From CAYZPB01 sp964551195 (GTDB lineage Bacteria; Bacillota; Bacilli; Tepidibacillales; Tepidibacillaceae), in the NCBI GenBank assembly GCA_964551195.1, contig CAZKBI010000007.1, positions 1 through 45,009 of the forward strand: a stretch of DNA of 45,009 nt, read 5' to 3'. A program made the position numbers and the translations under genes. This document shows, in pieces, positions 34,307 through 42,440 of the stretch; position 1 is the first letter of the stretch; every line of letters starts with the position of its first letter. Under the pieces are notes generated by a model. The model saw nothing but the letters and a program-made list of their open reading frames with translations. It had not been told where the DNA came from and ran no database searches.

Positions 34307-34768
34307 ATGCTTGATAATGGTAACAAGTCTAACCTCTCGCACAATGTTATGGAGCGAATTCTTGATGAGGACCGATGGATCTTACCAGTGCATCAACAGA
34401 AAGTTAAATCCAATAGGTTCTTTAAACCACTTAGCTCCTTGGTATTGATTGTCGCCTTATTAGGTGTGATTTTTAGTTTTGCCTTTATCCAACCGACCAG
34501 CGGCAGTTCAGTACCGGTGATTGAAAATGAAAGCATAACAAGTATGGTTGAACCAACAGTTTACGCTAAAACCTTTCCACATCTAGAATTCTTCACTGTA
34601 ACAGGCAGTACAATTATTGGTACAGGCGAACCAGGAATCTATGTGCCAAATCAAAAGAGTCAGAATGAAATTCAACTTTTCTGGATTGGTGCGATCTTTG
34701 TATTGGCGATTATAATTCTATTTTTAAGTTGGCTATCGAGAAGAGATGATAATCCAGTCCAGGCGTAA
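34307..34768 (+). CDS. Unrecognised two-helix membrane protein, putative anti-sigma factor
   Basis: No family was recognised. The 153-residue protein has a cytoplasmic N-terminus of about 40 residues (NVMERILDEDRWILPVHQQK), a membrane helix (about 44-64), an extracytoplasmic loop of about 60 residues, and a second helix (about 124-144) with a basic then acidic tail. Its ATG abuts the sigma factor stop with no gap. That gene order and a short cytoplasmic domain before a membrane helix are typical of anti-sigma factors. No zinc-binding HxxxCxxC motif is present. The function is inferred from context only. Confidence 0.7.
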   Translation: MLDNGNKSNLSHNVMERILDEDRWILPVHQQKVKSNRFFKPLSSLVLIVALLGVIFSFAFIQPTSGSSVPVIENESITSMVEPTVYAKTFPHLEFFTVTGSTIIGTGEPGIYVPNQKSQNEIQLFWIGAIFVLAIIILFLSWLSRRDDNPVQA

Positions 34769-34786
34769 GGTTGGCTGGATTTTTCA
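34754..34786 (+). terminator. Probable terminator after the sigma unit
   Basis: ATCCAGTC (34754-34761) pairs with 34775-34782 including one G-U pair, and TTTTT follows. The hairpin overlaps the end of the two-helix protein gene and separates it from the DUF1405 gene. Confidence 0.55.
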
Positions 34787-34813
34787 ATACGTAGCAAGGG
34801 AAGGCGCGAGTTG

Positions 34814-35479
34814 ATGAAAATTAGTGAAGTGATTGATTATTTTATTACTAACAAAAAGTTTATCCTTTTCCTAGCGTTTGCGAATTTGCTAGGCGCAGTA
34901 TACGGCTTTTCTTGGTATAAGGCCCAGCTGTTAACAACCCCGAAACATTTATGGATATTTGTAGCTGATAGCCCATTAGCTACTTTATTTTTTGCGATTT
35001 TTTTGTTTCTTTATTATTTCGACAAAAAAGTACCATTTTTAGAGGCACTCGCTTCAATTACAATTTTTAAGTATGGCGTCTGGGCGATTACGGTTATTAT
35101 CTGGGGAGCTTGGAATACTGAGGCTTCGATTGTGAAGATATTGATGGTTGATACTATACAATGGCTTGATGTATTGTTGATCTTCTCGCATTTCATTATG
35201 GCCGCACAGGCAATTGTTTTCTTCCGCAAATATTCCTACGGTTTCCTATCTGTATTCCTCGTGGGAATCTGGATTTTCTTAAATGACGTTCTAGATTACT
35301 CCTTAGATATTTATCCGTGGTTACCAACAAGCTTGTATGGTGATGTTTTGTCAATCGCAAAATTCACGATATTACTGAGCGGGACCGCGCTCTTTATTTT
35401 CTATATCCTCACCCTGATCCGACGCAAATATCCTAAAGAAAGCAAAATAAGAGATGCAATTCGAGATGAACTGCAATAA
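34814..35479 (+). CDS. DUF1405 membrane protein (YpjA-like)
   Basis: Multi-pass membrane protein of unknown function. It has 221 residues from ATG 34814, or one more from TTG 34811; an AAGG site suits either. About six membrane helices are visible, with AFANLLGAVYGFSWYKAQL and PWLPTSLYGDVLS as recognisable family segments. B. subtilis ypjA occupies the same position upstream of ypjC and dapB. There qcrABC comes before it; here the ECF sigma unit does. Its stop abuts the stop of the reverse-strand gene with no gap. Confidence 0.82.
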   Translation: MKISEVIDYFITNKKFILFLAFANLLGAVYGFSWYKAQLLTTPKHLWIFVADSPLATLFFAIFLFLYYFDKKVPFLEALASITIFKYGVWAITVIIWGAWNTEASIVKILMVDTIQWLDVLLIFSHFIMAAQAIVFFRKYSYGFLSVFLVGIWIFLNDVLDYSLDIYPWLPTSLYGDVLSIAKFTILLSGTALFIFYILTLIRRKYPKESKIRDAIRDELQ

Positions 35480-36322
35480 TTATTTGCGTTCAAATCCTTC
35501 GCCCAATACATCATGGACATCGCTTAGCACAATAAAAGCCTTAGAATCAATGGCGCGAACCAACTTCTTTAGGCGAGATATTTCGTTACGACTAATCACG
35601 CAGAAGAGAACCTCTTTCTCTTTATTAGTATAAGCGCCGCGAGCTAGTGAAATTGTCGCACCTCGCTTCATATCACTAGTAATTTTATCTGCTATTTCCT
35701 GTGTGTGATCGGAAATAATCATCGCTGACCTGGCTGCATAAGCACCTTCCTGTACAAAATCGATAATCTTAGAACCGACAAAGACCATAACTAGTGTATA
35801 CATAGCTTTTTCTAGTCCTATAACAAAAGATGAACCTGCAATTACGACAGCATCAATTGTTAGCATAGTGCGTCCCATATTGACACGGAAATAGCGGAAC
35901 ATTAACCTAGCGATAATATCCGACCCACCAGTGGTTCCACCGGCTCGGAAAGTGATCCCTAAACCTAGTCCGATTAATAAACCCCCAAAAAGAGCGGCTA
36001 ACATCAGGTCATCCATTGGGGAGCGAAAGCCATCAGTCAACCAGAGAAAGTAGGATACAAAAAGTGTACCAATTATCGTATAAATCATCGAACGGGAGCC
36101 GAGCTTCCACAGACCGAGAATAAAGAGCGGAATGTTTAATAGAAGAATGATTATACTTGGTGCGATTCCGAACTGATAATTAAAAACTAGTGCAATACCA
36201 GTAACGCCACCTTCACCTAAGCCATTACCAATTACAAAGTAATTGACGCCGAATGAGAAGATAAATGTTCCAATTACGATCATTATTAATGTTTTAGTTA
36301 TTTCAAAAACCTTCGTTTTCAT
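35480..36322 (-). CDS. YitT/DUF2179 family membrane protein (YpjC-like)
   Basis: Membrane protein of unproven transport role. It has 280 residues: about five membrane helices in the first 190 residues (including GEGGVTGIALVFNYQFG and FRAGGTTGGSDIIARL) and a cytoplasmic DUF2179 domain (about 200-280) ending in FIVLSDVHDVLGEGF. It stands where ypjC lies in B. subtilis but on the opposite strand to its neighbours. AAGGAG is 14 bases before the ATG, an unusually long spacing, so initiation may be weak. It is convergent with the DUF1405 gene without a terminator between them. Confidence 0.88.
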   Translation of the reverse strand: MKTKVFEITKTLIMIVIGTFIFSFGVNYFVIGNGLGEGGVTGIALVFNYQFGIAPSIIILLLNIPLFILGLWKLGSRSMIYTIIGTLFVSYFLWLTDGFRSPMDDLMLAALFGGLLIGLGLGITFRAGGTTGGSDIIARLMFRYFRVNMGRTMLTIDAVVIAGSSFVIGLEKAMYTLVMVFVGSKIIDFVQEGAYAARSAMIISDHTQEIADKITSDMKRGATISLARGAYTNKEKEVLFCVISRNEISRLKKLVRAIDSKAFIVLSDVHDVLGEGFERK

Positions 36323-36389
36323 GTTTTCCGTTTTTTCTCCTTAAACAAAATAAACGATCAAATCTATATTAAATTGATTAATCTATTAT

Positions 36390-36418
36390 ATACTATAGGT
36401 AGATAAAAATCTTGACAA
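36390..36418 (-). promoter_or_regulatory. Possible promoter for the YitT-family gene (reverse strand)
   Basis: On the reverse strand TTGTCA (36418-36413) and TAGTAT (36395-36390) are 17 bases apart. The same bases read TTGACA on the forward strand, but no matching -10 for dapB was seen at the right distance. Confidence 0.35.
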
Positions 36419-36462
36419 TTTGCCTTGTAAAAAGCGTGAATTGTGAAAGTGAGGGACTAAAT

Positions 36463-37233
36463 GTGGCTAAAACTAGAGTATTGATTACTGGAGCTAATGG
36501 AAGAATGGGACAAGAGGTAGTACGATTGGTAGAAAACAGTCCCGATTTAGAGCTGGCAGGTAGGATTGACAAACAATTTTCAACAGATTCCGAACAGCTA
36601 GAGTATAGTAACCTTGCTGATGCAATTAAGATGACTGCAGCTGATGTTCTTGTAGATTTCACTACACCGACAAGTGTAAAAGAAAATATGGAGCTAGCAA
36701 TCAGAGCGGGCATCTCGCCAGTTGTCGGAACTACTGGGTTAACTAATGAGGAACTGTCGGAGCTTGATCAACTTGCGAAGGAGCAGGGGATAGGTGGGAT
36801 TGTAGCACCAAATTTTGCTATTGGTGCGATTTTGATGATGCGCTTTGCGGAGCAGGCTGCCAAATATATGCCAGATGTCGAGATAATTGAGCTCCACCAT
36901 GATCAGAAGCTTGATTCACCGTCGGGAACGGCTCTTAAAACAGCCCAACTCATTGCCGGCACAAGAGCGGCTAAGATTCAGGGGCACCCGGATGAACAGG
37001 AAAGCTTACGTGGGGCGAGGGGAGCAGATTTCACTGGTTTTCGCATCCATAGTGTACGTTTACAAGGCTTAGTGGCACATCAAGAAGTAATTTTTGGAGC
37101 AGTGGGACAGACTTTAAGGATCCGTCACGATTCAATAAATCGCGAATCCTTCATGCCTGGTGTTTATCTGGCCATTACTAAGGTGAAAGAGTTTACCGGT
37201 ATCCAATATGGACTTGAAAATATAATGGATTAA
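36463..37233 (+). CDS. dapB: 4-hydroxy-tetrahydrodipicolinate reductase
   Basis: Reductase of the diaminopimelate/lysine pathway. GTG 36463 lies seven bases after GAGGG and gives 256 residues starting VAKTRVLITGANGRMG, the dinucleotide loop; the longer frame adds residues foreign to the family. VVGTTGL, APNFAIGAILM, and HHDQKLDSPSGTALKTA with H145/H146 and K149 form the active site. cca follows after 14 bases. mgsA and bshA, which lie between dapB and cca in B. subtilis, are missing. Confidence 0.96.
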   Translation: MAKTRVLITGANGRMGQEVVRLVENSPDLELAGRIDKQFSTDSEQLEYSNLADAIKMTAADVLVDFTTPTSVKENMELAIRAGISPVVGTTGLTNEELSELDQLAKEQGIGGIVAPNFAIGAILMMRFAEQAAKYMPDVEIIELHHDQKLDSPSGTALKTAQLIAGTRAAKIQGHPDEQESLRGARGADFTGFRIHSVRLQGLVAHQEVIFGAVGQTLRIRHDSINRESFMPGVYLAITKVKEFTGIQYGLENIMD

Positions 37234-37247
37234 GGAAGCAGGTAGAG

Positions 37248-38492
37248 GTGGATAGAATACAAATTGGGAAAGAACTTCTGCAATTTCTAAAGATGCACGG
37301 ACACCAAGCCTATTTGGTAGGTGGAACAGTGCGTGACTTTCTACTGGGGATTGAGATTAAGGACCTTGATGTGACGACGTCGGCGACCCCCGAGCAAGTG
37401 ATGGATCTATTTGCAGATGCTATTCCAACTGGTATAAAGTACGGTACTGTCACTGTTAAATTTAAAGACCAATATATTGAGGTAACAACCTTTCGTTCAG
37501 AGTCTAATTATATAGATTATCGGCGGCCATCAGTGGTCGAATATAGTGATAGTTTAGAAGATGATCTTTCACGACGTGATTTCACAATTAATGCATTGGC
37601 AATGGACGTCGAGGGTGAAATTATCGATTTGTATGATGGACGAAGAGCCCTGGCAGAGCATATGATAAAAACGGTGGGCGTTGCGGAGGAACGGTTTCGT
37701 GAGGACCCGTTAAGGATGTTGCGTGCGATACGTTTTGTTGCTCAACTTGGATTTCAGATTGAGAAAGACAGCTGGCAGCAATTGAAAAGCAATGCTTCAT
37801 ATGTAACTTATGTAGCAGTAGAACGCATTAAAAACGAATTTGACAGAATGCTTGATTCGCCTCATGTCGAGAAAGCGATTATTGCTCTGTATGCATCGGA
37901 TTTATTAAAATGGATACCAAAACTGGCAGAAACTGAGCTGGCAACTTATGATGGAGACGAACTAAGCAAGATAATCGGACAGAGCGATAACAGAATCACA
38001 CGCTGGTACCTCTTGTTACACCAGTTAGGTGCGAGCGACTTTGATTTTCTGCTGGATAACTTCTGCTTTTCAAAGAAGGAGCGCAGAGGGTTAAAGGAAC
38101 GCTCTGCAGTTTACAAGCAACTCAAGTCAGAGTTAAGTGAGATGGCGCTTACTAGCTGTTTAATAAGCTATGAAATTGAGTCCATAGAAGAGGCAGTAAA
38201 AATATTTTACCTATTAGCCAAACCAAAAAATTTAAATGGAGAAAAACAAGCGTTAACAGCATACTGGTTAGAAAAGTTAGCAAGTCTTGATCAACAATTA
38301 ATTGTGAGGTCAGTTACAGATTTAGGAATCGACGGGAATGTACTTGTAGAGGAATTAGCACTAGAACCAGGAATTATCATTGGGGAAATTATGTCCGAAT
38401 TATTTAAAAGAGTTGTTTTCCAGAATCTTTCCAATGATAAAATTACTCTTATAGAAGAAGCCAAAAAAATTAGGGGTGAACTTATTGAGTGA
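37248..38492 (+). CDS. cca: CCA tRNA nucleotidyltransferase
   Basis: Adds or repairs the CCA tail of tRNAs. It has 414 residues in the class II nucleotidyltransferase family. LVGGTVRDFLLG, the metal-binding DLD in KDLDVTTSATP, the RRDFTIN segment and DPLRMLRAIRF are all present. No HD phosphohydrolase domain is seen, as is usual in Gram-positives. GTG 37248 follows AAGGAAG. The stop overlaps the birA start by 8 bases. Confidence 0.95.
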   Translation: MDRIQIGKELLQFLKMHGHQAYLVGGTVRDFLLGIEIKDLDVTTSATPEQVMDLFADAIPTGIKYGTVTVKFKDQYIEVTTFRSESNYIDYRRPSVVEYSDSLEDDLSRRDFTINALAMDVEGEIIDLYDGRRALAEHMIKTVGVAEERFREDPLRMLRAIRFVAQLGFQIEKDSWQQLKSNASYVTYVAVERIKNEFDRMLDSPHVEKAIIALYASDLLKWIPKLAETELATYDGDELSKIIGQSDNRITRWYLLLHQLGASDFDFLLDNFCFSKKERRGLKERSAVYKQLKSELSEMALTSCLISYEIESIEEAVKIFYLLAKPKNLNGEKQALTAYWLEKLASLDQQLIVRSVTDLGIDGNVLVEELALEPGIIIGEIMSELFKRVVFQNLSNDKITLIEEAKKIRGELIE

Positions 38493-39222
38493 CTGGTTAG
38501 GCGAGAAAATTTATCAATATGACTCTATCGACTCAACGCAGGCTCAGGCGGAAAAACTGGCACAAGCGGGTGCTTCTCACGGGACAGTAATTTGTGCGAG
38601 AGAACAGTTGGCGGGACGCGGTCGATTAGGTCGGAGCTGGCATTCAGCAGCTGATAAGGGCGTTTGGTTAAGTATTATTATTCGCCCACAGTTTCAAATT
38701 GATCATTTACCACAGATCACGTTGCTTAGTTCGTTAGCGATTAGGCAGACTTTAGAGCAACTTTATGATTTAGATACTCAGGTTAAGTGGCCGAATGATA
38801 TATATTTCGAGCATAGCAAACTTGGAGGTATTTTGACTCAGGCAAGAATAAATACTGGTAGAATTGAGTACGCAATATTAGGAATAGGTTTAAATACTGA
38901 CCAAACTACATTTCCTGAAAATTTATTAGCTAAACCAATTTCAATTGAGGAAGCGATTGGCTATTCCCCTGACAAACAAGAACTTATGAGCAGACTGTTA
39001 AGTGAAATAGCCGACTTATATAATGAATACGAAATAAGAGGCTTCATGCCTTTTCTTACGCAATATTTAGAAAATTTATATGGAAAAGACGAACTTGTAA
39101 TGGTTGACAATCAGTTGGTTGGAAAAATAAGTGGTGTCAACCACCGAGGCGAATTGATTCTGATCGATAAGGCTGAAGTTGAACATATCGTGGCCAGCGG
39201 AGAAATCAAATTTAAGAGGTAG
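38485..39222 (+). CDS. birA: Biotin--[acetyl-CoA-carboxylase] ligase without HTH domain
   Basis: Activates biotin with ATP and attaches it to carrier proteins. TTG 38485 lies about five bases after AGGGGTGA and gives 245 residues; GTG 38476 overlaps that site. The biotinyl-AMP loop GRGRLGRSWHS, KWPNDIYFEHSKLGGILTQ and the C-terminal SH3-like part (ELVMVDNQLVGKISGVNHRG) are present. The N-terminal winged-helix repressor domain of Bacillus BirA is missing, so this enzyme cannot act as the biotin-operon repressor through that domain. Confidence 0.93.
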   Translation: MSDWLGEKIYQYDSIDSTQAQAEKLAQAGASHGTVICAREQLAGRGRLGRSWHSAADKGVWLSIIIRPQFQIDHLPQITLLSSLAIRQTLEQLYDLDTQVKWPNDIYFEHSKLGGILTQARINTGRIEYAILGIGLNTDQTTFPENLLAKPISIEEAIGYSPDKQELMSRLLSEIADLYNEYEIRGFMPFLTQYLENLYGKDELVMVDNQLVGKISGVNHRGELILIDKAEVEHIVASGEIKFKR

Positions 39223-39227
39223 ATAGA

Positions 39228-39890
39228 ATGGAATATTCAAAAAAAATTGAAAATATCTATATTTTTGCTGGTGGAAGAATTGATGAGGATATCAGTTCTA
39301 TTGACTTTACAACCAATGACCTGTTAATCGCTGTAGACAGTGGTGCGGAGGCGCTTTATGCTGAGGAAATCATACCTGACTATTTTTTAGGCGACTTTGA
39401 TTCATTAGGAAGCGTTCTACTTAAACTGATCGAAGAAGATTATTCTGAGAGAGTCATCCGTTTCCCAGCAATGAAAAATGAGACGGATAGCGAATTAGCA
39501 CTACAATTTGCTCTGAAATTTGTTCCGAAACGTATTATACTGTATGGCGCAACTGGGACAAGGATTGATCATATTTGGGCCAACGTAAATATTCTCTTAC
39601 AGGCCGAGCAAGAAGGAATTAAAGCGATAATTTGCGATTCACATAATCGTGTGCAACTGCTTTTACCTAAACAAATTCTTAAGTTAATTCGGGACGAGTA
39701 TCATTTCTTATCTTTACTGTCTTTTACGGAGGAGGTAAAGGGACTGAGGGGAACTGGTTTAAAATATTCGCTGGAAAATGTGACCTTACGGTTGGGTTCT
39801 ACGCGTGGGCTGAGCAATGAACTAACAGAAGATCAAGCAACAGTTACAATTGATGAGGGAATACTGCTTGTAATTGAAAGTAAGGATTAA
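39228..39890 (+). CDS. thiN: Thiamine pyrophosphokinase
   Basis: Converts thiamine to thiamine pyrophosphate, the cofactor needed by the 2-oxoacid:ferredoxin oxidoreductase. It has 220 residues. DYFLGDFDSLG, NETDSELALQFAL and GATGTRIDHIWANV are the family motifs, and the C-terminal beta domain has LRGTGLKYSLEN and STRGLSNE. AAGAGGT precedes the ATG. It ends the dapB-cca-birA-thiN unit and precedes rpmB, as in B. subtilis. Confidence 0.94.
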   Translation: MEYSKKIENIYIFAGGRIDEDISSIDFTTNDLLIAVDSGAEALYAEEIIPDYFLGDFDSLGSVLLKLIEEDYSERVIRFPAMKNETDSELALQFALKFVPKRIILYGATGTRIDHIWANVNILLQAEQEGIKAIICDSHNRVQLLLPKQILKLIRDEYHFLSLLSFTEEVKGLRGTGLKYSLENVTLRLGSTRGLSNELTEDQATVTIDEGILLVIESKD

Positions 39891-39928
39891 AAAAAGACTT
39901 CAATCACTAATTAGTATCTGAAGTCTTT
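39889..39928. terminator. Bidirectional terminator between thiN and rpmB
   Basis: AAAGACTTCA (39893-39902) pairs perfectly with 39919-39928 across a 16-base partly palindromic loop. Seven A before the stem give a strong T run on the reverse strand, so it mainly ends rpmB; the forward T run is shorter. Confidence 0.8.
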
Positions 39929-39943
39929 ATTGGTTTAATTAAA

Positions 39944-40132
39944 TTATACTCTTTTAACCTTACCTGATTTTAAAGCTCTTGCACTTACATATACGCGCTT
40001 AGGTTTACCGTTAACAAGGATCCGAACCTTTTGCACGTTCACGCCCCATTTACGTCTTGATTTATGATTAGAGTGACTTACATTATTTCCAGAGCCAGGG
40101 CCTTTACCTGTAATATAGCATTTACGTGACAT
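39944..40132 (-). CDS. rpmB: 50S ribosomal protein L28
   Basis: Large-subunit ribosomal protein of 62 residues. MSRKCYITGKGPGSGNNVSHSN and VRILVNGKPKRVYVSARALKSGK are diagnostic. Only one Cys is present, so this is the form without the zinc ribbon. AAAGGAGGT precedes the ATG. It is transcribed against its neighbours, as in B. subtilis between thiN and yloU. Confidence 0.97.
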   Translation of the reverse strand: MSRKCYITGKGPGSGNNVSHSNHKSRRKWGVNVQKVRILVNGKPKRVYVSARALKSGKVKRV

Positions 40133-40196
40133 TATTTAACCTCCTTTGTTAACAGCTCATAAGCTATAACTTTAATTCTTTATTCACACTTGTGTT

Positions 40197-40225
40197 ATAT
40201 TAGCATAAGCTGATCAGTTTATCAA
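40197..40225 (-). promoter_or_regulatory. Predicted promoter for rpmB (reverse strand)
   Basis: On the reverse strand TTGATA (40225-40220) and TAATAT (40202-40197) are 17 bases apart, with a TG extension one base before the -10. A strong promoter is expected for a ribosomal protein gene. Confidence 0.65.
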
Positions 40226-40321
40226 GTTTTGATTACAAATTAATCTAAGACTTTTATTAAATTATGTTTTATAGTAAGATGTATCATAGCCCGAATAAAG
40301 TTGAATAAGGGGGGTTAGTTG

Positions 40322-40684
40322 ATGGCTATAGAAATTCAGAAAAAACTGGGACAATATCATATTTCAAATGATGCCATATCCGCCGCTGCAGGTATCTCCG
40401 CGATGGAAGTGTTTGGTTTGGTAGGAATGGCTTCTAGAAAACAATTTAAGGATGGAATTGCTGAACTTCTCGGCATGGATAATCTTGACAGAGGTGTTGA
40501 AGTTAGACTAGAAGAGGATGAAATAACTATAGATATCTATATTATCGTTAGTTATGGTACGAAAATATCTGAGGTAGCTTATAACGTTCAACAGCAGGTA
40601 ATCTATATATTAAAAGAGATAATCGGTATTGATGTGACAACTGTGAATGTTATCGTGCAAGGTGTGAGAGTTACTCGGGCATAG
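40322..40684 (+). CDS. Asp23/Gls24 family protein (YloU-like)
   Basis: Envelope-stress-associated family of uncertain biochemical role. It has 120 residues from ATG 40322, which follows AAGGGGGG; a TTG one codon earlier is less likely. ISNDAISAAAGISAMEVFGLVGM, a central acidic strand pair (EDEITIDIYIIVSYGTKI) and VTTVNVIVQGVRV are typical. It precedes the fakA-like gene, as yloU precedes yloV in B. subtilis, with a 17-base gap that suggests cotranscription. Confidence 0.92.
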   Translation: MAIEIQKKLGQYHISNDAISAAAGISAMEVFGLVGMASRKQFKDGIAELLGMDNLDRGVEVRLEEDEITIDIYIIVSYGTKISEVAYNVQQQVIYILKEIIGIDVTTVNVIVQGVRVTRA

Positions 40685-40701
40685 CTAAGGAGGCAGTGAT
40701 T

Positions 40702-42372
40702 ATGGAGTACTATAAAATAGATGGGCCAATTTTTACTAAAATGATTCTAGCAGCTGCAAAACAGTTAAATAGAAATGTAAAAGCTATCGACGCACTAAAT
40801 GTTTTCCCAGTGCCTGATGGGGATACTGGAACTAATATGAATCTTTCCTTTGCTTCAGGGGTAACTGAGTTGAAGAAAAAACAAAACGGACACATTGGGC
40901 AGAACGCAGAAGCTCTCTCGCGTGGGCTTTTAATGGGTGCACGTGGAAACTCTGGTGTTATTCTCTCACAACTGTTTAGGGGTTTTTCTAAAAGGATTAG
41001 CGAACACAAAGAGATTGATAGTCTTTTATTTGCAGAAGCCTTAACGAATGGAGTAAAGAGCGCCTACAGTGCCGTTATGAAACCGGTAGAAGGAACGATA
41101 TTGACTGTAGCGAAAGACGTAGCGCATGAGGCAACAAAATTAGCGAAACATGAGAAAGATATTTTTAAATTGATGGAAGGAATTATTGAAGCTGGAGAGA
41201 AATCATTGGCGCACACACCCGAACTCTTGCCAATTCTTAAAGAGGTAGGCGTAGTTGATGCTGGTGGAAAAGGGCTATTATACATTTATAAAGGGTTTTT
41301 AATTGCTTTAAAGAACCCGGACTTAGTACATGAGGATGATGATTTAGAAGCTTGTGATGAATCTGAGTCAGGTGAGTATACACAATCTGCCCAAGGCAGA
41401 ATATCAGCGGGGGATATTGAGTTTGGTTACTGCACTGAATTTTTTATTAATTTAACAGATACTAATTTTCCGGAAGGTGCTTTTAAAGAAAAACTGAGCC
41501 AGCTTGGTGATTCTTTAGTTGTGATCCACGATGCAGACCTTGTTAAGGTGCACGTGCATTCCAACGAACCGGGGACTATTCTTAATATTGCAACCGGTTA
41601 TGGTGGTTTAAGTAAAATTAAGATTGAAAATATGCGTGAACAACATAGTCACCTTGTAGTAGATGAGAAAGACTTTGAAAAGGCGGCTAAAGACAGTAAA
41701 GAAGAAAAGCCTTTACAGGAATATGGGATTATAGCAGTAGGCATGGGAGATGGAATAGTTAATATTTTCAAAAGTTTAGGTGTTGATATAGTTATCTCTG
41801 GCGGACAGACGATGAATCCGAGTACTGAGGATATGGTTAAGGCCATTGAGGAAATCAATGCAGAAAAATATATTATTCTGCCTAACAATAGTAATATTGT
41901 GCTGGCGGCAGAACAGGTAATCGATCTTGTTGATAAACCAGTGGCTGTAGTTCCGAGCAAATCAATTCCGCAGGGTATTGCGGCACTTTTAAACTACAAT
42001 CAAACCTTAACCTTAGAAGAAAACAAGGAAAACATGATTGAGGGCCTTAGTGCAATCAAAACAGGTCAGGTTACTTACTCAGTTAGAGATACTAAACTTG
42101 AAAACCTGGAAATAAGTGAAGGCGATTTTATCGGCTTAGCTAATAACAAAATCCTCGTTAACGGCGATGACTTGTTTGATACTTCTTACAAGCTATTGGA
42201 TGAAATGATTGAGGAGTCGGACGAGATCCTAACGATACTTTACGGAGTAGATGTTACCGCCGAGCAGGTAGATAAGCTAGTCGAACGTATCGAAATCGAG
42301 CACCCACATCTTGAGGTAGAGATTCATAATGGCATGCAACCGGTATATAATTATATATTTGGAATTGAGTAA
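40702..42372 (+). CDS. fakA: DhaL-domain fatty acid kinase (FakA/YloV)
   Basis: Kinase that phosphorylates fatty acids carried by FakB/DegV proteins in Gram-positives. ATG 40702 lies eight bases after AAGGAGG and gives 556 residues. The N-terminal DhaL domain (about 1-200) has the metal-binding DALNVFPVPDGDTGTNMN and GARGNSGVILSQ. A middle domain (about 220-320) has CTEFFINL and VKVHVHSNEPG. The C-terminal domain (about 340-556) binds the FakB partner in relatives. No fakB-like gene is in the window. Confidence 0.93.
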   Translation: MEYYKIDGPIFTKMILAAAKQLNRNVKAIDALNVFPVPDGDTGTNMNLSFASGVTELKKKQNGHIGQNAEALSRGLLMGARGNSGVILSQLFRGFSKRISEHKEIDSLLFAEALTNGVKSAYSAVMKPVEGTILTVAKDVAHEATKLAKHEKDIFKLMEGIIEAGEKSLAHTPELLPILKEVGVVDAGGKGLLYIYKGFLIALKNPDLVHEDDDLEACDESESGEYTQSAQGRISAGDIEFGYCTEFFINLTDTNFPEGAFKEKLSQLGDSLVVIHDADLVKVHVHSNEPGTILNIATGYGGLSKIKIENMREQHSHLVVDEKDFEKAAKDSKEEKPLQEYGIIAVGMGDGIVNIFKSLGVDIVISGGQTMNPSTEDMVKAIEEINAEKYIILPNNSNIVLAAEQVIDLVDKPVAVVPSKSIPQGIAALLNYNQTLTLEENKENMIEGLSAIKTGQVTYSVRDTKLENLEISEGDFIGLANNKILVNGDDLFDTSYKLLDEMIEESDEILTILYGVDVTAEQVDKLVERIEIEHPHLEVEIHNGMQPVYNYIFGIE

Positions 42373-42392
42373 ATAAAATGTCTGTATTCTTG

Positions 42393-42427
42393 CCCTCTAT
42401 GATATTGATTGTAGAGGGATTTTTTTA
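42393..42427 (+). terminator. Terminator between fakA and recG
   Basis: CCCTCTA (42393-42399) pairs with 42412-42418 across a 12-base loop, followed by A and a run of seven or more T. It lies directly before the recG ribosome site, so recG needs read-through or a promoter not seen here. Confidence 0.8.
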
Positions 42428-42440
42428 TAAGGACCAGTGA

